A stretch of DNA of 64,000 nucleotides from Leucocoprinus leucothites (Eukaryota; Basidiomycota; Agaricomycetes; Agaricales; Agaricaceae). The notes under the pieces were generated by a model. The model ran no database searches and was not told where the DNA came from. It was given only the letters and a program-made list of their open reading frames with translations. Of this stretch, positions 59,148 to 64,000 are shown piece by piece (the stretch's first letter is position 1; the number at the start of each line of letters is the position of its first letter). The position numbers and the translations under genes were made by a program. Where the stretch lies: positions 248,001 through 312,000 of the forward strand of contig JAACJO010000014.1 of NCBI GenBank assembly GCA_013368445.1. Direction: 5' to 3'.

Positions 59148-60810
59148 TCTGTTGTCCAGTGAGCTTCACCTATGTGGTCGAGATGTCAGCTTGGGACTGG
59201 GAGGGGTGGGGGGTTGCGCGGTCGGAGCTTTCATATTCAGTCTTGAGCGTTTGAGCTATGAGGCACGTATTCAATGCCGCTGGACAAACACGCCAAATGG
59301 GAAATTTGGTAAGGCCTTTCACCTCCTCCGAGAACGCAGAAACCAACGCCCACCGACCCTAATTAGACATGTGTCAGTGGAGCGCCCAGGGTAAAACCTT
59401 CAATTCAATTTCAGCTGTCCCTGAAGCTGGTGGCATCTCCCGAAGTTATAACTTTATGAGGCGGAATTTTGAAGGAATGTGTTGCCTGGAGGCCATCGGT
59501 TTCTTAAGAGCTAGAGAGCTTCAACTTAGAAGCTTAGTACAAGTTTGTTGAATTTTTTTCACTAACTTAAGCGACCAAAGCTGCCTTATCGTCACGCAGA
59601 TCATCTTATCTATAAATAGATCTTCTCATTGCTCGTCAAACCTGTGCTCGACCACCCCGGAACCCTGAGCTTCCCCAGCCTTTGTTCCGGGAAAAGGGAC
59701 AGGTTTCCAGGTAAGCCTCACTATGTAAAAAAGAATGGGCGTGGAAGCGTCATATAATATAACGACAACGTTGAAGATAGTACCGCTCCGGTGTCCGGAC
59801 AAATCACATAAGTCAAAGGGCTTGGACGAAACTTCGAGTTTCAGCTGGGTTAATGTAATCGCCCGTCTCACAAATTAGCTCAGGCACCAAGGTGCATGCC
59901 CACCTATGTGTCCAATGTGCTTTCATTTAGATCCTCTTATTTGTGTCGGCATCCCTTTGGTTCTTTCTCACCTCGCAGCACCCTCCAGCGAGGATACGAT
60001 AACCATACAGAATCAGCTAAGGCAGGAAATTACAGGAGCAATCGCAGCACTCTCGTACAGACGATAGTTCCATAAACTCACAAGGAATTAAAGGAGAAAC
60101 AAGATGGACCACCGACCATGTCAAGTCCTCGAACAGCTTTGTGAGCCTGGTTCGACTGCAAATATTTGAAATCTTCGCCTTTCAGTTGCCGCGTGTGTGT
60201 TGAGCGTTGTGATATCGGTATTCAGTAATATTGCTCCGGCCGCCGCGGAACATATCTCTGAAAAGTATGTAGATTCTTCGGCGATCGGGCAATTTCTTTT
60301 CGGGTCCTCTCTTTGTGCGGGGTCGTGGAAATAGCGGGGCGAGCTTCTTTTTCTCTGTAGCGCCAAGGAATATATTTCGTCAGCCTTCTGCTAGGGCCAT
60401 ACCCAAGCCCTAGTAAGTCACGAAGACCCCGTCGTACTGAATCTTTGAGTGGCACAAGATGGGAGGGAATATTCCATGTGGCGCTATCGGATCTTGATTT
60501 GTGGCGATACTTGAGGGTGTAGGGATAACAAGAAGTATGTGGGCCTTTGTGCAAGGCGGAGCAGAAAAAGTGGTCGAACGGGCACGTCATCTGGCCCTGT
60601 GTCCCTGTTAGAACTTGATTTGACACTGCCTGATGGGTGTATCTTTGATAAATAGAATCAATAGTAAGTTTATTTTGTCTTGTGACAGGTGAGGTAAGTA
60701 TAGGCGCTCTGAAAATTGGCACAGCAGGGAACGGTGACAGCCCATCCGGAAAGCAGAGATCGTAAAAGACCTGCCTTCCAGACTTGTTCCCCCTGACTCC
60801 AACCTCCACC
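59148..60810. other. Divergent region between 7TM genes J and K; possible 7TM relic
   Basis: A minus-strand open end at 59626-59871 reads VVVILYDASTPILFYIVRLTW then KPVPFPGTKAG, resembling the last-helix segment of J (YDIATELYGVSTMLISVRVGLGW). Near 60040 the minus strand can be read as YESAAIAP, recalling VESAAIY. I could not build a complete gene, so this may be a decayed family member. A 210-codon minus-strand frame at 60222-60854 overlaps the first exon of K and is judged spurious. Confidence 0.25.
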
Positions 60811-62109
60811 ATGTCGCCGCCTCTGAACATCCTCAGCACGGTGCAAGTTTTCATGGATAGTACCTTCTATGGTTGCTTTGTCATGCTCTTTACTGTTTCC
60901 GTTGTCGTGCTCAACAAGCGATCTCGTACACTCGAGGCCCGAAGACGCCGGTCTGCAGAAAAGGAAGATTCCACTGCTGACGAGAGAAAAGAGCTGCGGT
61001 TCTGGAAGACACTTGGGACCACGATGATCGTCCTCACTACATGTGTACGTCCGTCATGCCCTTGTTATTAATAATCGCTCGGCTAACATGAGTTATAGCA
61101 CTGGGCATTCTTGTGGTCGACGATGTTGTCTCCAGCAGGCGACAGGATGTTTCGAAGCCAAATGTCTTTCATGCGTTTTCTTTTTGAGATGCTGAATGTG
61201 ATCGTTGGTGATGCTCTAATAGTAAATACCGACCTCCTATTATGCAACATTCCCTGTTCTGAGACAGAAAATATAGCTCAGTCGCCTGTGGACCGTTGGA
61301 GGGAAAAGGCCAATCGTCATTGCTTGTCCTCTTCTTTGCTTGCTCGCCTTTATTGGTATCGATCTTTAGTCGTTTGTGTTGCAGTTGTTCGTTGCTGATG
61401 TACTTTGCAGCGTGCTCTATCCGATTGACAGATCTAGAGGCTAAACACTTGCTTCTCTTCAAGGAGAACCCAGCGGACATTAGGTGGTGGTTTACGGCAA
61501 CGATGGCACTGACGGCTAGGTGAGAGTCTACCTTTTAAAATATTTTTGCGCTCAAGGCTAAGTGCGAAATAGCGTAAATCTCTATAGCACAAGTGAGAAA
61601 TCGTAAACCGATGTAGTGGAAACGTTCTCACTCACCGAACGATACAGTTTATATCGCATGGAGAGCCTGGTCTGCCAACCAGCTGGCGCATAAAACGCTA
61701 TATACCTACTTCATGGCATGTGTGGATCTCCCAAAAGACAGGAAGAAGCGCTGACTTTTTCTTAAGCATATTTCGTCCATTATTGTGGAAAGCGCCGCAA
61801 TCTATACGTAAGTCCCAGGCTTATAGCTGATCGCTGCGAGTGTTGCTAAAGGATTCATCAAGGATCTGGGCCTTTATTCTACTCGGTGTCGTCACGAGGG
61901 ACCGAACATTGTGGTCATTTCTCCTTCCAGTCTCACCGTCGCTTTTCGGCTGTACCATGATGTTGATCAGCGTTCGTCTTGGTCTAGGATGGGCGTTGGG
62001 GCTGGGTGGTCGGGCTGCAAAGCAACCAAAACCACTCGTAATGCAGTTTGCGAGGTCGGAGCATTCAGAGTCGGATATCAGTGACTTAGAGTACAATTAT
62101 CGTGACTAG
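60811..62109 (+). CDS. Orphan 7TM protein K
   Basis: Eight exons including a 20-base micro-exon (61573-61592) encoding SVNLYST, at the same place as in J. Intact. Landmarks are FMDSTFYGCFVMLFTVSVVV, HWAFLWSTMLSPAG, LSRLWTVGGKRPIVIACP, IYIAWRAWSANQLAHKTL, SSIIVESAAIYT and TMMLISVRLGLGWALGLGG. The tail ends SEHSESDISDLEYNYRD, acidic and Ser-rich. The start at 60811 is the first ATG. It is divergent from J, with about 1.66 kb between them. Confidence 0.78.
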
Positions 62110-62263
62110 GTGGCCTAAGGAAACAAGTGCTGTTTATTGTTTTGAAACTCAGCTAATCGGATCAGAATCATAATGACATTCCGACAGACTCGTCCGAGTC
62201 GGAGTTTCAATTCGCTTTAACTTCTTTCATATCCACCATTATACCAGCTCCCACCTTTTCGCG

Positions 62264-63113
62264 ATGGCAAACGACGAGCAAAGGTCTACCACTCCCAACC
62301 ATGAACAGGATACTGGAGATGAACGATCCGCACGAGATTCTCCTTCTCCAGATACTGATAAAGGCAAAGGGAAAATGACGTCCCAGCCCGAATCTGCGGA
62401 TGAGGAAGAGCAGGAGAAACCTGGAGATTCTTCAAAATCCAGCGTCGAAGCCTCGCCAGAGGCAGATGCGGGTGCCTCTGGTGCGCAGCATTGGCAAGCA
62501 ATCTATGCGCCTGAATACAACGCATATTACTTCTACAATAGTCAGACGGGCGAGACAACATGGACAAATCCCCTCCAGCCCTCCGATTCTGCTTCTTCAG
62601 GCATTCCACCCTCTGTTCCCTCCGCTTCGTCCGATGTCACTTCATCAGAACTTGAGCCTGCTTCTGCTTCCACCTCGCAGTATACTGCCCTTCAAGCAGC
62701 CGCCCTCGCCCAGGGCATTGATCCATCCCTCGCCCACCTCGATCCCTCCCTCCTCACCGCTACAACGTCTGCTAGCGGTGGACCAATACCATCATTCCAA
62801 GCCAAGTTTAATGCGCGTACTGGTGCATTCGCACGACCCGACGCGCGAACACCCGGCCATTTATCTGAGTATGAGAGAATGAAACGGATGAGCGAGTTCT
62901 ACTTTGATGTCAATGCTTGGGAGCAAGAGTTGGCGCAGGAGGATGCTCAAGGGGAAGAAGGGAATGGGAAAAAGCGAAAGAGGCTGACCAAGAAAGATCT
63001 GGTATGTTCTTGCCTCAGATTTCTGACACTGTCGCTCATGACAAATCCAGGAGCGTTTCAAAGAGCAGAAGCGACTCAAGAAAATTGCAAAAACTGCCTG
63101 GTTGCGCACCTAG
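62264..63113 (+). CDS. WW-domain protein
   Basis: Two exons (62264-63001, 63051-63113) separated by a 49-base intron give 266 residues. The N-terminus is acidic and Ser-rich. A single WW domain spans about residues 76-105, with W77, YYFYNSQTGETTW (W100) and P103. It binds proline-rich peptides. A Ser/Ala/Pro linker leads to IPSFQAKFNARTGAFARPD and the basic C-terminus KKRKRLTKKDLERFKEQKRL, ending KTAWLRT. The same arrangement (one WW domain, basic K/R-rich C-terminus) is known from small nuclear proteins linked to splicing; the exact role is not established here. Its truncated copy lies about 10 kb upstream. Confidence 0.85.
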
Positions 63114-64000
63114 ACATGTTAACTTGGACATCAGAATTAGATCAGGGGTTCACTGTACATAATTTACAGTATGTGGATTTGCCCCTAAGTCCGTGTATTG
63201 CACTTTTATATCCGCTAGCTCTTGTACCACATTGAAGAATGTTTCCCTCAATGCCCTCTTTCGTTGTCTTTAGCGACGAATCCTTTTGCGTGTCTGAGCC
63301 CTTCTTTTTACGCCAAACGCGACTAATAACAGATTGTGCAGATACATATATCACAGAGGCACTATTTGCTAAGGATGAGGTAGAGCCACGCTTGATCGTG
63401 CTTAGTTTACCGGAACTACGGAATCCATGCCATCCCTTGACTGCAATACCGCATTGATTTCAGTTCAGATACTAAATGAAGTGCACAGCTCCAGGTTCAG
63501 TCGTGTCAGAGCGCCTAGTAGTATTAAAAAAAACTACTATTTAATTGTCTGAGTCCAGGAGTGGGGAGGCCAATGCAAGACTATGCATGATACTACTCTG
63601 TTATCTGCTAACAAAGAATAGTTGAAATAGGTGAGTACCAAGTTCTGAGTGTCTATACAGTTAAATTAAGTACACTTCGATCGTAATTTACTGATGTAGT
63701 TTCAGATGAAATCAAAGAGGGACGGAGAAGGACGCCAAACGACCTGGAGATCTGGAACCCCAGTAAAATTTGGAGTCTCGCACGAACTTGCAGACGCTCA
63801 CCTGCGATGTGGCATAGGCGAGTCTATGGGGAATTTGGCACGGAGTCGGATGAATCACGATACCAGACGCTCAAGAGGTGAATTCCGCCTTTAGGCTTGC
63901 CACCTCTCCAAGGATAATCTGTTCCATAAGGTCTGCGAGTGTTGTTAAAGCAGCTCATTCAAGACTCACGATCAGGTACCGGAGCTGCATCGACTGCCTG
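63114..64000. other. Right end of window, no gene recognised
   Basis: 3' flank of the WW-domain gene, then DNA without a supported frame on either strand. A gene running off the right edge cannot be excluded. Confidence 0.4.

Noticed and set aside
60222..60854. 210-codon minus-strand open frame starting with ATG
   Set aside because: It overlaps the first coding exon of 7TM gene K antisense and has no domain or splice support.

Overview
The window looks like nuclear DNA of a mushroom-forming fungus (Basidiomycota, probably Agaricomycetes). Genes are cut by many short introns (about 45-65 bases) with GT(A/G)NG donors, CTRAY-like branch points and AG acceptors. Coding strands switch from gene to gene, and the recognisable families (FHA protein, Sec61 alpha, F-box protein, Dal5-type transporter, UbiA prenyltransferase, USP, GH24 lysozyme) are fungal in arrangement. 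Gene models below were spliced by hand from the six frames. The coordinates give the outer CDS limits, and the text gives exon detail where I could fix it.

Layout. 1-7.7 kb: UbiA prenyltransferase (+), an intron-containing tRNA-Ala (-), and a large FHA-domain nuclear-type protein (-). 8.2-13.7 kb: three seven-transmembrane (7TM) genes in tandem (+), the last two a recent duplication. 15.7-26.6 kb: three more 7TM paralogues (-), with a universal-stress-protein gene between the second and third. 26.8-31.1 kb: gene-poor. 31.2-41.6 kb: an MFS transporter (+) and a 2,211-codon low-complexity protein with a PH-like segment (-). 41.8-44.7 kb: two 7TM paralogues (-), the second damaged around its last membrane helix. 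45.9-51.9 kb: F-box protein (-), SEC61 alpha (+) and a secreted GH24 lysozyme (+). 52.1-63.1 kb: a block bounded by a broken and an intact copy of a WW-domain gene in direct orientation. Inside it are three 7TM genes (+,-,+) and three tiny secreted-peptide genes (-).

The main theme is an expanded family of orphan 7TM proteins. There are eleven recognisable members in about 54 kb, in at least five subgroups, most ending in a helix with an (I/V)NVRVGLGW-like motif. They are not the STE3 pheromone receptors. Between two of them sit three signal-peptide genes that are below the usual ORF-size cutoff. Two are diverged paralogues sharing a C-terminal IF(I/L)(K/R)NVHY motif, and the third encodes a tandem 12-residue repeat. 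Each has a TATA box about 80-95 bases upstream of its ATG. A secreted peptide plus 7TM receptor neighbourhood is the most interesting candidate system here. The link between peptides and receptors rests on position only.
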